This document shows, piece after piece, positions 36,109-56,652 of a stretch of DNA of 64,000 nucleotides; positions within the stretch are counted from its first letter, which is position 1, and the number at the start of each line of letters is the position of its first letter. The notes under the pieces were generated by a model. It worked only from the letters and a program-made list of their open reading frames with translations. It made no database searches and was not told where the DNA came from. A program made the position numbers and the translations under genes. The stretch spans positions 1,736,001 to 1,800,000 of the forward strand of contig CP075494.1 of assembly GCA_021613535.1 (NCBI GenBank), in the 5' to 3' direction. This DNA is from Adineta vaga (taxonomy: Eukaryota; Rotifera).

Positions 36109-39100
36109 CTGTGCATACTGGAGATTCTGTGGTGCCTATGTTTTTGTAACCAGTTTTGCACGTGCATCCGATAGCATTTGCTTTTGAGTTAAACGAGCAA
36201 TCTGAATTAAGATCACATCCACCATTGTTTGTTTTGCATGGATCTAAAAGAACCTTCAGGATAAGTGTCAGAGTAAGGAATAGGGTGAGAATGTAGACAG
36301 ATGGATGTGGATGATGAACATCGTGATCTACACCCACAACCTTACTGCGTGAAATAATCATGTACCATATGTTATCCAGATAATTGCTTTACATAGAATG
36401 TAATAGAAAATGTGGTCTACAGACTCTGAATACTGTTTGCAAACTATTTAAAACTTTCCCCGTCAATATTTTCGCAGCTAACGGAACAAGAAAATATATT
36501 ACTCGTTTAATATAATAACATTACCTATGCACACTGCAGATCCCTTGCATCCTGTATAAGTGTAGCCCGTTTTGCATGTACAATCGATCGCATTTGCTTT
36601 TGAGTCGAAAGAGCAAACCGCGTTTGAATCACATCCACCATTGTTTGCTTGACATGGGTCTAAAAGCAAACGCACATATTTTATTCATGGTACAAGAGAC
36701 GATTACAGAGACCGATGTGTGGAATATAGAACAACTATTTTTCTTTGAAACTTATCTGCCAACAACAAAAATGGACACGAATGATTTCTTTAATCTAGAA
36801 ATCATAAATTATGTAATAAAGTACTTTCTATTACCCATGTAAAAAAGAGATAAATCTATCATAAATGATGTATTTTTGATAATATTAGATTTACAATATA
36901 GCTTTAGATTTAAAAAAATACTATTTTTATTAATAACTCACTAGGTAGCATGGTTTATTCATCAATTTTTGGCATAAGTTGGAAAAATAAAATTTGAAAA
37001 TTAACCCTAGAAGGAAAGTATTCTTTATCTTATAATAATGTCCTCTACATAATGACACGCTATACATTTGTCATTTGAGATTTGAGATTTTTTATTGAAC
37101 TAACAAACAACTTCAAAAGGATTAATTTTTATATTATAAATGACAACAATACCAGTCGGGTTTATGAATAAGATCAAAAAAACTTCAATAAACATTTCTA
37201 CAGGGTATCCGAAAAGTCATTTAACATAAAAAAAAATTGAATATCTCCGCTATTTCTCGTTCAAACTGAACAATTTTTTAAATGAAAGAAAAATATTCAG
37301 AGTTTATATTCATAAAGACATGTCTAGTGAAACTACAATAAAACTTCCCATAATGAGCACCTCTATATAATGAACACCTCTCAACTCTGAATAGTGAACA
37401 CTTTTTTCGGTCCCAGTGATGAAAAAACCTACGTAGAATGAACGCATGTGCAATAAAGTAACGCATATGAATGCAACTATCGAAGACAATAAAATAGTGT
37501 ATCGTACATCCTGAAGCAGTGACAGCAAAACTCACTCATGGCCTAATTATTACAAGAAATTCTGTCACATGTATGGAGTAAATGGACAATGATAATCAAT
37601 AGTTCACGTCGAAGTGATCAGTGGCATGTATAGCAAAACAAGGACAATGAAAATGTAGTCAACACCCAAAATTACATTGATTTGTTTCCCAACTGGGCTC
37701 ATAGCTCAGTCAACTCTTCATCGACTCAAAAGAAGTCAAACAAGCAAAGATTGATGATTATTTTTGTAAAAATAAAAATTAAATGTTTAATGAGTGGACA
37801 ATTTATCTTTTTATTCGATGCATTCCGTAATTAGAGGAAAATTCTACCAAGAAAGATATGTACACATCAATCTGTGACACTCATCATACATTGTATACAT
37901 CTATATGTTCATTCAATGCAACACCTCTATAAAGTGAACATCTCCTATAATGGATGCGTTTTGAACGGTCCCGTTGGTGTCCACCTTAGAGAGGTTTTAC
38001 TGTATTTGTTAAGTATTAAACATGGGCTTCAACAAGAAAGTTCCACTTCTTCACAAGATAGGAAAAAAATATATACAATGATGCGAAAGTCACTTTGCCA
38101 ACAAACAGAAGTGAATAACTTTACGGACCGGATAAATGAGCTGATATTTTTATCAGTGACATAGGTGCAATCACGCTTTATGTTTATGAAGATACATGTA
38201 GAGAGATCCTTTGCTAAATATACTGCTTTTTTCCTATCTATGAAAAAGTGGAAATCTCTTGTTGAAGCCCATGCTTGATACTTAACAAATAGTTTTCACT
38301 AGGCATGTCTTTATGAATATAAATTCTGAATATTTTTCTTTCATTTAAAAAAAATTGTTCAGTTTGAACGAGAAATAACGGAGATATTCAATTTTCTTTT
38401 TTGTTAAATGACTTTTCGGACACCCTGTAAATCCATTCTTTAACGCTGACATTCTTCAGGCACTCCTCTCTCTCTCTCCTCTACATTCACTGTTTGTATA
38501 AGGGCTACTTGTGCCGTAGAAAACATGGTCTACAAACTTTGAATGTGTTGCAAACTATTTAAAACTTTCCCCGTAAGTATTCTTGCAGCTAGCGGAAGAA
38601 GAAGATATATTACTCGTTCAATATAATGAAATTACCTACGCACATTGCAGATCCCTTGCATCCTGTATAAGTGTAGCCCGTTTTGCATGTACAATCGATC
38701 GCATTTACTTTTGAGTCGAAAGAGCAAACCGCGTTTGAACCACATCCACCATTGTTTGTTTCGCATTGACCTAAAGGTAAGAGTACACATGGTATTCACG
38801 TAAGAAAAGACGACTGTACACAAATGTACAATAACTATGGGATCATTAGTTACAATGAGGAAAAACGTTTAGATCTAAACAAACTAATGTTTAATATTTA
38901 CCACTAACTGTACGACTCTAAATCTAAGATCATGAATGGTGCTAGACGACAGACATTCGAAGATATCCCCTAGACTGAAAAACAACCATTAAATAGCAAC
39001 ATCTGCCTAATCACCCATTTTCATTTTGCAGATTTTATTGCCATAAATATATATTGCAATCAAGAATAGATTTAGAATCGAGCAGTTTTTTGTAAATTAT

Positions 39101-40004
39101 GCTTCAAGTACCGATCTGATGATGGATCAGTAACTATTCATTGAAAGAAAAAATCCGATCAGTTTTCACTATTATCTTTGTATTTTTCACATTTGACAGT
39201 AGGTATGCAACAGTAGAAGTGAACTCATACATCAGTGAGAGGTTGATGAAATATCACATTTGAAGTTTATCGGATTATAGATATTAGAAAGAACACACAA
39301 ATACCCTCTTGATATGATAAGCCATTTTAACGACAGACGAAAGATATTCTTTACTAAATCTTTGAACATTCATTCACAGAAAATGTAAAGAACTAATTCC
39401 TATATATGAAAGAACAATCAGACTCTTCTACTCAGTAAACAAACAGGTGTCATACTGAACCTTTTTTCGGTACTAGTTTCAGAACCATTTTAGATTTTAG
39501 TAAAAATAATCTAGAAGTTAAAATGGTTTTAGACAGATATGCGGAACTCTAAAAGGTAAACCTCTCATGATTCACTATTACCCGCTTCTATAATTTCATG
39601 AATCAGTGAGACTGGTAGTTCACCGTCACTGTTGCATGCCTATTTTTGAAGTATTATACGACTAAATCGATTTGGAAAGCAAGCTCAAAAATACTCATTA
39701 TTTTTCAAACTATTTATTTACCGTTGTTCACCGAGGAAGATTGTCCTTGATTTGTTGAAGACGCAGCGAATGTCTGTGCACGTTTCTGGTGTAGATCTCG
39801 AGCTAGATCATCCAGATAATCATATTCACGATCGTCAATATCGGCATCTTGTGGAAACAGATTCATTTTCATGCGCTTGTGCTGGTTGTTATCAGGTTCG
39901 AGATCCGATTTCCTCATGAAACTATGAGAACGTGTTTCCGAACGCTTTACGACAATGCTGGCAACCAAAATGGCAATCCATATGACAATGGAAGTTGGTT
40001 GCAT
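36109..40004 (-). CDS. Secreted EGF-repeat protein, left paralogue
   Basis: Exon 1 (39722-40004) starts MQPTSIVIWIAILVASIVV, a clear signal peptide, followed by an acidic/basic linker rich in Asp and Arg. Three EGF exons follow: 38636-38770, 36525-36659 and 36109-36243. Each is exactly 135 bp in phase 1-1 and encodes a unit of the type CETNNGGCGSNAVCSF then CTCKTGYTYTGCKG. The protein is probably secreted, with Ca-EGF-like modules. No later exons or C-terminal domain are visible below 36109, so the gene may be truncated or end in sequence I cannot recognise. A mariner-type foldback occupies the intron between EGF exons 1 and 2. Exon 1 is almost identical to that of the right copy at 46795, in inverted orientation. 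Confidence 0.72.
37201..38427. mobile_element. Mariner-type foldback with a pogo-like insertion
   Basis: Outer inverted repeats start CAGGGTATCCGAAAAGTCAT and end ATGACTTTTCGGACACCCTG, flanked by TA (37199-37200 and 38428-38429). Each arm runs about 180 bp and includes GGGCTTCAACAAGA in mirror position. The left arm is interrupted at 37336-38002 by a second element. It sits in an intron of the left EGF gene. Confidence 0.85.
37336..38002. mobile_element. pogo/Tigger-like MITE nested in the foldback
   Basis: Flanked by TA on both sides. The right end reads GAGAGGTTTTACTG, the mirror of the pogo/Tigger terminus CAGTAAAACCTCTC. The left end CAATAAAACTTCCC is a degenerate match. Repeated ATAATGAACACCTCT-like motifs lie inside both ends. 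No transposase frame remains. Confidence 0.75.
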
Positions 40005-40410
40005 GTGTTTTGCTTTAGCTTGCTGTTGGATAATAGGAAAAGTAAATGCATGAACTATGTGAAAATGGATTGTTATTTATAAGTTAGATGCAAACAACGG
40101 TGCAGTCAGTCAGAACTCGACGTTGTTTTGTAGAAAGAAAAAGGTTACTCATTGCTTCATTCTTCTCGAACACGATAGTTACCTATAGCTAGTCAACCAT
40201 GTCGTGTGCCTGTTCTGAGTGAAATAGGCTTCTTTCACAAAGTGTCTTCGACCGGAACGTGTTTACAATTTTTTCGTTTGCGCAAATGTTTGAGATTCTT
40301 CTCTCTTGAAATACAAATCGTCAATTGTTAAGCTAATTCTGATCATAGATCATATGAAGACTGCATGCTTGCGATTCTAATCATCGATAACCGATAGCAG
40401 CACCTGTGTT
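39591..40410 (-). repeat. Inner palindrome arm, left
   Basis: Near-perfect inverted copy of 46389-47208 over about 820 bp. It includes the first coding exon, its promoter-side sequence and the start of intron 1. Only one coding difference is evident (GAA or GGA, giving E or G in the linker). Confidence 0.9.
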
Positions 40411-42520
40411 ATAGAAATTAGTCAGATTTCTTTCTATAAAACGCCACGAATCCGATAGGATTCACTCCCTGGTACACATCGGATATAGTCGGAAAGTTGT
40501 ATATACGATGCACTGTAATGGACCGCCTGTTTGAAACGAATAATCTTTTAAACACAGATTACAAACACATTTTGCTTCTTTATTGACCAAAATATGATAA
40601 AAATCCTAGAAATCGAGTAATCTTTATTCACTACAAATTCCATTCACCGTTTACTACTCCAGAGATTCCTCTATATTATTAAGTAGCACTTTTCAACCAA
40701 ATTCAGCTCTCAAGCTGGTATATTACTTATTGGTATAACCGAATTCCAGTAGAACAGCGATGTATTCTTCGGTAAGGCAATGATATGTCTGAAGAATCTT
40801 TGGTAAATCTGTGTAATCTTCTTGGATCAGGGCATAATCTTCGATAACTCAACGATAATTCTCGGGAATGGTTATGAAAAGAGCGAAAGGAAAATGTAAA
40901 AAACAGAAATGACGGAGAAAAGAGAGAAAGAGAAAATGGAAAAGTCTCAATAAAACCAATGGAAAATGTTGACTAGAATATAAGGAGAGAGAGAAATATC
41001 CTATTATTGAAGCTTATGAATAAGAACCACGAGGGAAAGAGCGAAGTCCTGAAATCCGATAGAATCCTAAATTGTGAAATTCCATGCTTTCCAAGAATTT
41101 TGAAAGAGACCATAAAGAACCCATGGGAATCCAAGAATCAGGATTCTGCTCTTTCTCCATTGATAAGAAATTATCTTCATAAGTTTGTAGATATTTTATT
41201 ACATGAATGAATGTATAGATAAGAATTTCGCAGTGAAAATAATTGTTCATTTTATCGCCTGATATTATTAGCAATAACATAAGATGGTGTATATGAGGAT
41301 ATAGACAACAGTAATGCACCATGACTCAACTCCGTCTGAACAACACCATCCATACGAGTATGTAAGTCACAGTATGGAATGAATTCTTACAATGACAACA
41401 GTATAGATCCAACTATTTTATGCAATCTGACAGTGGAAATATCTATAATTAAAAGTATTCCCCTTTCATGAGATATAAGAAACAAAATCATATTAGACTA
41501 TCCAATGATTATGTCTAGAGTAACAAACATGCGATATTTGTTTATCTTATCCTTGCGATTACAGTCATATAATTTAACTTAAAGAATGAATACTTTTACT
41601 AGATACAAGCCTATTAAAATAGGAATATTATCATTTCACTATAGTGCCCTGTGCACATTAATTATTCTTTTCGGCGTTATCACTTGCGAACTGCAGTGAG
41701 CGACTTGATAATGGAACAGTAATTTGAAATTGTCCAACAAAAATTCAGCCTTACATATCAGAATTGCTTGTTAACCAGTAGTCCAGATTTTGGTCAGATT
41801 TCATTCACCGTTTTGTTTTGCTGAGATTCTTCTATATATACAAGTGGCACTTTTACAATGGAAATCTTGAAGAATCATGGCAATCGTGGTGGGGGCAAGT
41901 TGTAAGTTATCTTGATGGATTATACGGTAATCATGGTTGACATCCGATCAATTTTGCTGATATCGGTCGATCGGGCTTGGATTACCGTCGCTTTGCACAG
42001 TAAATTATGTATAATTTATAAGATTAGTTTGATTATATGGGCATAACTGGTCTGCATTTGATGGGTATTGATTATAATCAATCAAAATTCGCACATAATT
42101 CAATGGAATGTAGTGGAAACGACATGGCTTGAGAGAAAATCCTGTCAAAAATCGAGCAAATTCAGTGAAATCTGGCGAGTATATTCGAGGGCTTAAAGGG
42201 ATTATCGTATAATATTATTGGAAGGTGCCGGTATCCGACAAAAGCCGACCGTTTCATGCAGGATGGGGGTGTTTTTCGATGTTGTACTGCGATCAGATAT
42301 GGCAGATTTTACAATGTCTCAAAACTACTAGATAATATTATATATTATCGACGAATTTATTGAATTCGAATTCGATAAAACAGTGAACTAATAACATTTT
42401 GACATGCATATTCTATCGATGACATAACATATTGTTTGTGTTTATTTATATATCCAATGATCAGAAAATTGGCCAATTAATGCTCCAGCTTTCTTTAAAG
42501 ATAATTAATAGATTTAAAAT
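40411..42520. other. Palindrome spacer, left part
   Basis: No recognisable gene. TCCGATAGGATTC-type motifs near 40449 and 41056 resemble the interior repeats of the 144-bp MITE at 10464. Confidence 0.5.
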
Positions 42521-42883
42521 ATGTCTGATACTAGACACGATTTAGAAAATATGTACCAATTAAATGAAGATACTATAATTGATGTTGAACATGATCTGTC
42601 GAAGACAATCAGCAAGAAAGATCGTGCAAAAGAACTTAAATAATTGTTGAAAGTATCAAAAGATCCCAGACAATATCAAGTTAAGAAGAATATCTCTCAA
42701 TTCATTAAATCAGACGTATAGAATAACTTTGGATTTCTTAGTAAATTACAATCAAGTGGTAAATATCCCGTTGTATCTGGATTTGTTGGGTATTACAAAT
42801 CTATGGAAACAGCACAAACACCTAACTTTTTAAGAACACGTCTTGGTTGCTGTTACAAACACCCACACCTTGAAAAGTTATGA
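42521..42883 (+). pseudogene. Unrecognised open frame with two stops
   Basis: A frame opening MSDTRHDLENMYQLNEDTII runs in one phase through TAA (42641-42643) and TAG (42719-42721) to 42883, with a coding-like segment between (FGFLSKLQSSGKYPVVSGFV). It ends inside a CACCCACACC tract. No family is recognised; it may be a transposon or host-gene relic. Confidence 0.35.
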
Positions 42884-43356
42884 CGGCAAACACCCGTAAA
42901 CACCCACTCTTTCTAATCACCAAGAGAAATAAACCCTAAACTAACTCGAAAAAATCACCCTCCTCATCACTAACATCCAATATCTATCTTATGGTCGCGA
43001 CAAACAACCACAGAATTTCATGATCTACATTTCGCTTCAATTAAGTGCCATATCCAAACAAGTTTTAACGATAAAATCTGCTAGGAACATATGAAACCGG
43101 TATACAGGCACATTTAGGGACCTACTAACACTCAAAATCTTTGTCATAGTTGAGACAAACAATGGAGCATGTCTTGACAAATCCTCATAGAACTCCATTA
43201 TCTGTTTGTTGACTCAAATACAGTTCACAAATATTTCTGAAGCAAACTTCCCTTCAATAAACTCTTGTCGTACATTAAAACCATTAAAATCAGCAAAATT
43301 CGGAGAAAAAGGATAAACTTTTGGTAATATTGAGTTCGATTATAAAGATAGTTTAA

Positions 43357-45133
43357 CCCTTTCGTTACAGAATTTTTTTTCTCTGCACTGAGATTCAATA
43401 GAACCTTGAGCTAAGTGTTTTTGGAGATAGGAACTAGTAACAGACTAAGAGATGGATGACGGAACGATCTACCTTATCTTCTCGAAAATTGTAGTTTATG
43501 ACTGATACGGGCATATGTAAAAAGTAATTTATCTACTTTCGCATGTAATCGATGAAATCAAAGCATTGCTGAACCTTGCTATGCTTGAACCGAAATTTTA
43601 ACTTTTGACGTTTATTAGTTGTAAAGCTTATCGAATATTTTCATGAAATAATAAAAAGCAATTTTTATGTTGTTTCACACAAAAAGAAATGCCACAAAAA
43701 CTACATTTTATGTCACTAAAAACTGGGCGAGCTTTCGTGCTACAATATTCACATCGTCCTTTGGATCCAGCAACAGGCATATGTGCTAATAGTGAAGTTG
43801 GGAAACATTTGTTCTCCAGCAATGACTTGGTCTGTCTTTGCTTTTGAGTAGAGTCATGCCTAGGTCTACCTCTTCTTTTTCGTGAAGTTCTATCACCAAT
43901 CAATGACAACGAGACACTAGAGAGAAATTCAACATAAGTCATTTGTTGTAGATTTATACCATTGTAACAGATGAATGAGTTTGAAAGACTTGCCTGAAGA
44001 AAATAAAGAAATATGCGAAACCAATTTCGCGTACATTTTCTGTCAATTGAATAACATGAGATGCGTTGGTCAAATGAATCGACTCCACCCATGAACTGGT
44101 TGTATTTAGATATGATTTCGGGACAAACAACAGGTTGTTTTGAATCATCTTTTGCTCTTCTACTAATTATCTCTGTTTTTCTTGAATCAAAGCAATTACT
44201 TGCAGATTCTTGTTCTAAAAATTTTTGTTTTCCATAAATATTTGTTTGTTTTATTATCAAATCAAAAACATCTTGTGTAAAAAATTTGTTAAAAATATCA
44301 ACTGGTCTAATTCCATCGATAAGAGTTATATTACTGTATCCTTTGACTTCTTTTGAAGTAAAACTTGTGTTTGGACTATAAGTTTCGCCCCATTTTCACT
44401 CAAATTCTTCGTTATTTTCGGATTCAAAAACATCTTCTCCTTGTTGTTCTTCTTTATCTATTTCAAGATCACTTTCATTTTCATCAAAAAAATTCTTTTC
44501 ATCATCAAAATTTGAGACACTTGTGCAGCTCGTTTGATCGATATCCATTTCCATTTTGTTATATATTTAAATTATGTTTCAAGAAAGAATAAATTTCAAG
44601 ATTTGTGTTTAGTTTATGTTGTATAAATGGATAGAAAAACAACAAAGCTAGCAGTATGGAAGGAAAGACAAAGTAACAACAAACTTAAAAGTAACGAAGT
44701 ATATACATATAAGTGTACATATGCACGTGTATTTACTAACTTTCAACCACGAATAAAAAGAAAAAAAACAAAGAAATCACTAACGTAGTGTGAAAGTGAG
44801 CAGAGATGGTTACACAGTCAGAGATCAGTGCATTGCAATTCTATTGTCAAGTTGATCTATATTTCGTTGTCTATATGCTTTTTCATATGTACATATGTAG
44901 AGTCACTACAAACGTCACCTAAGATACTTTTTTTTGAGAGATATGATATTCACAATAAGATAAGAAGAGAATCGGAGATATGACAACAGTGCATGGGGAA
45001 TAAATACTATAAAATGTTTCTAGAATATGCTATTTCAATTTCTTTCAAAGAGTTGCACACCAATTTTTATAAATTTCATCGTAAAAAAAATGAAAAACAG
45101 ATGTAGCTTTTTTATACTATCGTAACGAAAGGG
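43357..45133 (-). mobile_element. Internally deleted piggyBac element
   Basis: Flanked by TTAA (43353-43356 and 45134-45137), with 12-bp terminal repeats CCCTTTCGTTAC. 1777 bp long. It belongs to a different family from the 27479 copy, because the TIR and protein sequence differ. Confidence 0.92.
43628..44554 (-). pseudogene. piggyBac transposase with the catalytic core deleted
   Basis: The start MEMDIDQTSCTSVSNFDDEK at 44554 leads into an acidic N-terminus. An in-frame TGA at 44396-44398 stands where Trp is likely (before KWGETYS). After DLIIKQTNIYGKQKFLEQE the sequence jumps to the C-terminal part beginning near RAKDDSKQPVVCPEII, with FMGGVDSFDQ and the Cys-rich end (CEYCSTKA and CSFCGISFCVKQHKNC). 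About 250 residues carrying the first catalytic aspartates are missing compared with the 556-residue copy. Non-autonomous; could be mobilised in trans only if its termini are recognised. Confidence 0.85.
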
Positions 45134-45623
45134 TTAACATGTCCTAATTGGATTTCCGAGTAAAATGAAAGAAGTATAAATCGGACTCCGGTATACAATG
45201 CGTAATGATTTACTGTGTTTAACGATATATATATACAAAAAATGGAAAAAAATATCTTAAAGTTGCTAATAAAATCTAATAAGAAGTGTTTTAATATTTG
45301 GATAGCAAATGATTTCAAGCGAGGGTGTTGCCATGAGTGTTTGTCAAGACATGCTCCATTGTTTGTCTCAACTATGACAAAGATTTTGAGTGTTAGTAGG
45401 TCCCTAAATGTGCTTGTATACCGGTTTCATATGTTCCTAGCAGATTTTATCGTTAAAACTTGTTTGGAGATGGCACTTAATTGAAGCGAAATGTAGATCA
45501 TGAAATTCTGTGGTTGTTTGTCGCGACCATAAGAGAGATATTGGATGTTAGTGTTGAGGAGGGTGATTTTTTCGAGTTAGTTTAGGGTTTATTTCTCTTG
45601 GTGATTAGAAAGAGTGGGTGTTT

Positions 45624-46388
45624 GTGCTTTTTGCATAGATTAATAATATCCGCTAGTTATTTATACGACACGATGGCATTGCTTAATCTCTAGACATAAC
45701 AGACAAAGAATATGTGGTATTAACATTTCTTTCTTGTCATCTTCTATTAGCTGGTCTTAAAGGGACAAGAATCCATTCTGGAATTAGTTCTGACTACATA
45801 TTTCACTTATACTTCGCCACAAGCGCTACTGACTATTTTGGCACTGTGGGTCTCCTCCATAAGTGCCGTAAGCAAAAATGTTTCTCTTTCATGAGCGAAG
45901 ATTCAGCATATTTGAACAGTCAGAGGCTCTGATTATAAACATCATAAATAAAGTCCTTCAAAGTATTTTTTCATTCAGTCTTGAAGAAACTGTAGACTGC
46001 ATTTGTAGCTGTAGTTATCATCACTATTCAAGCATTTGTTCATAAGCCTTACAAACGATTTTGTTTAGGACTAAACATCAAGATGTTTCGAGTCAGTAAT
46101 TTTTACATTGAACAAAATTGAGTGTGAGAAACAAATAGTGAGTTACAGTACGAAATTCGTCCTTTGTCAGATGCGTAGATTTTCATCATCAAACTTTGTT
46201 ATAAGGAAAACCTTGTTACAACTTCGAATCTTGAATATAAGCATAGTTTGTGAAGGTCTTTTCAGTAAACCTGATAGATGTAGGTGAGTGTATCATATAT
46301 TTACCCTTAGCTACTACGCCAACACCTTCAATGTTTGACAAAGTTTTTTTCTGAAATCGTACGATTCTATACAACCTCTAATTTCTGA
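45624..46388. other. Palindrome spacer, right part
   Basis: No gene is recognised. A 72-codon frame at 45714-45932 has no known domain. Confidence 0.5.
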
Positions 46389-46794
46389 AACACAGGTGCT
46401 GCTATCGGTTATCGATGATTAGAATCGCAAGCATGCAGTCTTCATATGATCTATGATCAGAATTAGCTTAACAATTGACGATTTGTATTTCAAGAGAGAA
46501 GAATCTCAAACATTTGCGCAAACGAAAAAATTGTAAACACGTTCCGGTCGAAGACACTTTGTGAAAGAAGCCTATTTCACTCAGAACAGGCACACGACAT
46601 GGTTGACTAGCTATAGGTAACTATCGTGTTCGAGAAGAATGAAGCAATGAGTAACCTTTTTCTTTCTACAAAACAACGTCGAGTTCTGACTGACTGCACC
46701 GTTGTTTGCATCTAACTTATAAATAACAATCCATTTTCACATAGTTCATGCATTTACTTTTCCTATTATCCAACAGCAAGCTAAAGCAAAACAC

Positions 46795-54183
<7,389 letters not shown>

Positions 54184-55599
54184 TCAAACAATAAGGTACG
54201 ACCTATAGATAGAAATAATGTCAATCGACGTTTATCGATCGAATGTTGATGATTGCAAAATTGTTTTGCAACTCTTTTTTTTAAAATCATCATATCAAAG
54301 TGTGATTTTTTCCTCACCTGAAGTGATCGATTTATGAGAAAAACTAGCTTGTGGATGTGCTCATCTATCACAGATGAAAAAACTCTGCATAATATCAGAT
54401 ATCATATTAGTCATTTGAAACTTTGAGAATCAAGCGGAAACAGCATTCTAGGCAACATGAAACTAATTTTACTTAGTGTATTGAAGATTATTGGTAAAGA
54501 AATCAGACACTCTCTTTCGCAAGATACTAGAGAGATCGGATCCTATAACCGACTGGTTCATATTCAGCGAATAACATGTGCCGATGTCGTTCCTCTTTTT
54601 GGCAGAAGAAATACTGTCCTTGCTTGAGAAGATAAATGAGAAAGAGAATCTTCAGATCAACTTCATCAAGTACTTCAAATGATAGTTGATGAAAGAAAGA
54701 TCTGTTGGGTTGAGATCGATTTGTTAGATTTTAGAACAAATGTAGTAGTTAACGGATATAGAGAACTGATACAATGATGATGAGACTATTTCATAGGGTT
54801 ACTCTCAGAAAAATACAAGTGTTCTCTGAATCATCTATACTGAAAAAGATGAGCGTAGAGTAATAAATCCTTTTAGAGGGTTTATCACTTTATGCTCATT
54901 TTTACCAGTGTATAAAATATATCTTATCTTGTAGATATCGATGAGTTATATTTATGGTAAAAAAGTCAGCTCTAAATATGGTTTATTTGAGGAGATACAT
55001 CCCTCACAAATTTAGCTGGAACACCGGACACATTGGAAAAACGGCATTATATGTCAGTTTTGGAGACTTTCTTTTTCCCTTATTAAACAATCAAAAATTA
55101 ATTCTAATCACATATTTTTGTTCGTCTTAAGTTGGCGCATTTGCTGATATGTTTAGCGTTAGTTTTTGTTAATGTAGCAAAACTTTTTATGCATACACAC
55201 GGGTGAGTGGAGCGTTCAAAAGGACGATCCCTATGAAGTCTGAAAAGCCATATTACACAAAGTAGTGAATAAGTGGATCTTATAAAGCGACATTTATTCT
55301 TTGAAATTCCATGTTGAGTACTTGATTCCGTTTCGTAATTGTTGAGATATAGGTACTCACTGTTTTTTCTCTTGAAACTTTCAGCATTTGTATGATCTAT
55401 AATGACTGTTTATATCATTAAGTTTCAGCGATCTAACTAAAACTATTATCTACAATATATGGTGTATCGTCTATGGTACATATACCCATCATACAGATAA
55501 TAGACATAGTTTGAGAGGGTGTGGCGTATAACGAAGTCTTCTTATGATTTCAAAATAAAATTATGTATGATCCGATAGAGAATTTCTTGCTGAATATAA
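54184..55599. other. No recognisable gene
   Basis: AT-rich sequence after the EGF gene. A short GAGAGGGTGTGG tract lies at 55514-55525. Nothing else identified. Confidence 0.45.
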
Positions 55600-56112
55600 C
55601 CTCAATCATGAATGATGATTACTTTTTAAGTTCTGTAGACCAGTATGAACTTTGAAGAAGACACTTAGAGCTGAGACGAATTCGTTGGATGATCATTATC
55701 TTTTACATACATCGTTAATTATATGATGAATCTTTTTTTTTACAGACATCAAGCTCAAGCAAAAAAGCAGTTTATTTTCAACGACTTTATTGATAATTCA
55801 AGATTTTTCAAAAAACTCTTACAACATTCTAGTTCTACTTTTATTTCCAGTTTTCTATTTTAATTAATTTGACTTTTATCTCTGTTTTGCTATCTTTTTT
55901 TTTTAAATAAATCTTTAGTATAGGTCATAGTTTGATTTTATTCGCTCAACTCAAGGCAGGGTGATGTGAAAAAAAGTGAAATGTGGATGTCTGTGTGTCT
56001 TTATATTTGTAGTAGGCCAATAAAACATTCTATGGAATTCTCGATCGACGTGTCATTCGAGAATTTCGAAGTCGGAGAATTGAATGACATCATTGATTTC
56101 GAGTAGCTGCCT
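55600..56112 (+). repeat. Outer right arm of the large inverted duplication
   Basis: Matches the minus strand of 34715-35300. A short frame here (FENFEVGELNDIIDFE) and its left counterpart (LRFFEVGELNGIIDFR) are similar at protein level, hinting at a shared relic exon. Confidence 0.72.
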
Positions 56113-56652
56113 AATTCGACTTCGAATATAAATGATGATTTTGTAAAAGCGTTTATAGACATAGTTGATGTTAGATAAAGATTTAGCTTTTGTTTTCAGT
56201 AAACAAAATTCGTAAACAGAGATATATACGTGTAAATTTTTGTATTGTATTGAATACAGACTGAAATAAAACTATTCCTACCTATTCCTGTTTTTACAGA
56301 AATATATTCTACGTGAGTTATAATTAATTATAGATAGAAGAAATAGTATTCCTGTTTTATAGAAACAATCTAGTTCAAGTTTTGTCATTTATTTTCGAAG
56401 TGATATTATATAGCTAAATGTGCATTTATATTATAATTCGAACTAGGCAACGCATGATTCATCGATTATAAAGATAAATAAGTAAATATCTCTTCAATTA
56501 TAAATTACTTTAACGTATAGTCTATTGATGAGAAGCGATTCTACCCACATTTAAAATCTTTCTCATATTTATTTTTGTCATATATCTACACACTTATCTT
56601 TTCATTGAAGAAAATCTTTTATTTACAATGAGAAAAATTATTTAAATAACTT

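Larger units (their letters stand above)
42898..45623. mobile_element. Foldback element with arms of about 290 bp, containing a piggyBac
   Basis: The left arm (about 42898-43185) and right arm (about 45337-45623) are inverted copies, with shared blocks such as AAACACCCACTCTTTCTAAT and GGTCCCTAAATGTG. The termini are themselves TGTGGG-like (AAACACCCACTC and GAGTGGGTGTTT). A piggyBac derivative lies between the arms. No transposase of its own is seen, so its superfamily is unknown. Confidence 0.75.

Noticed and set aside
36262-36352. TGTGGG hairpin beside an EGF exon
   Set aside because: The arms (GGTGAGAATGTAG and CTACACCCACAACC) are too degenerate to list as a confident feature; mentioned only as a weak family member.
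37689-37735. tRNA-like string GGGCTCATAGCTCAGTC
   Set aside because: It resembles a tRNA D-arm start but no anticodon or T-arm and no closing acceptor stem follow; it lies inside a nested MITE.
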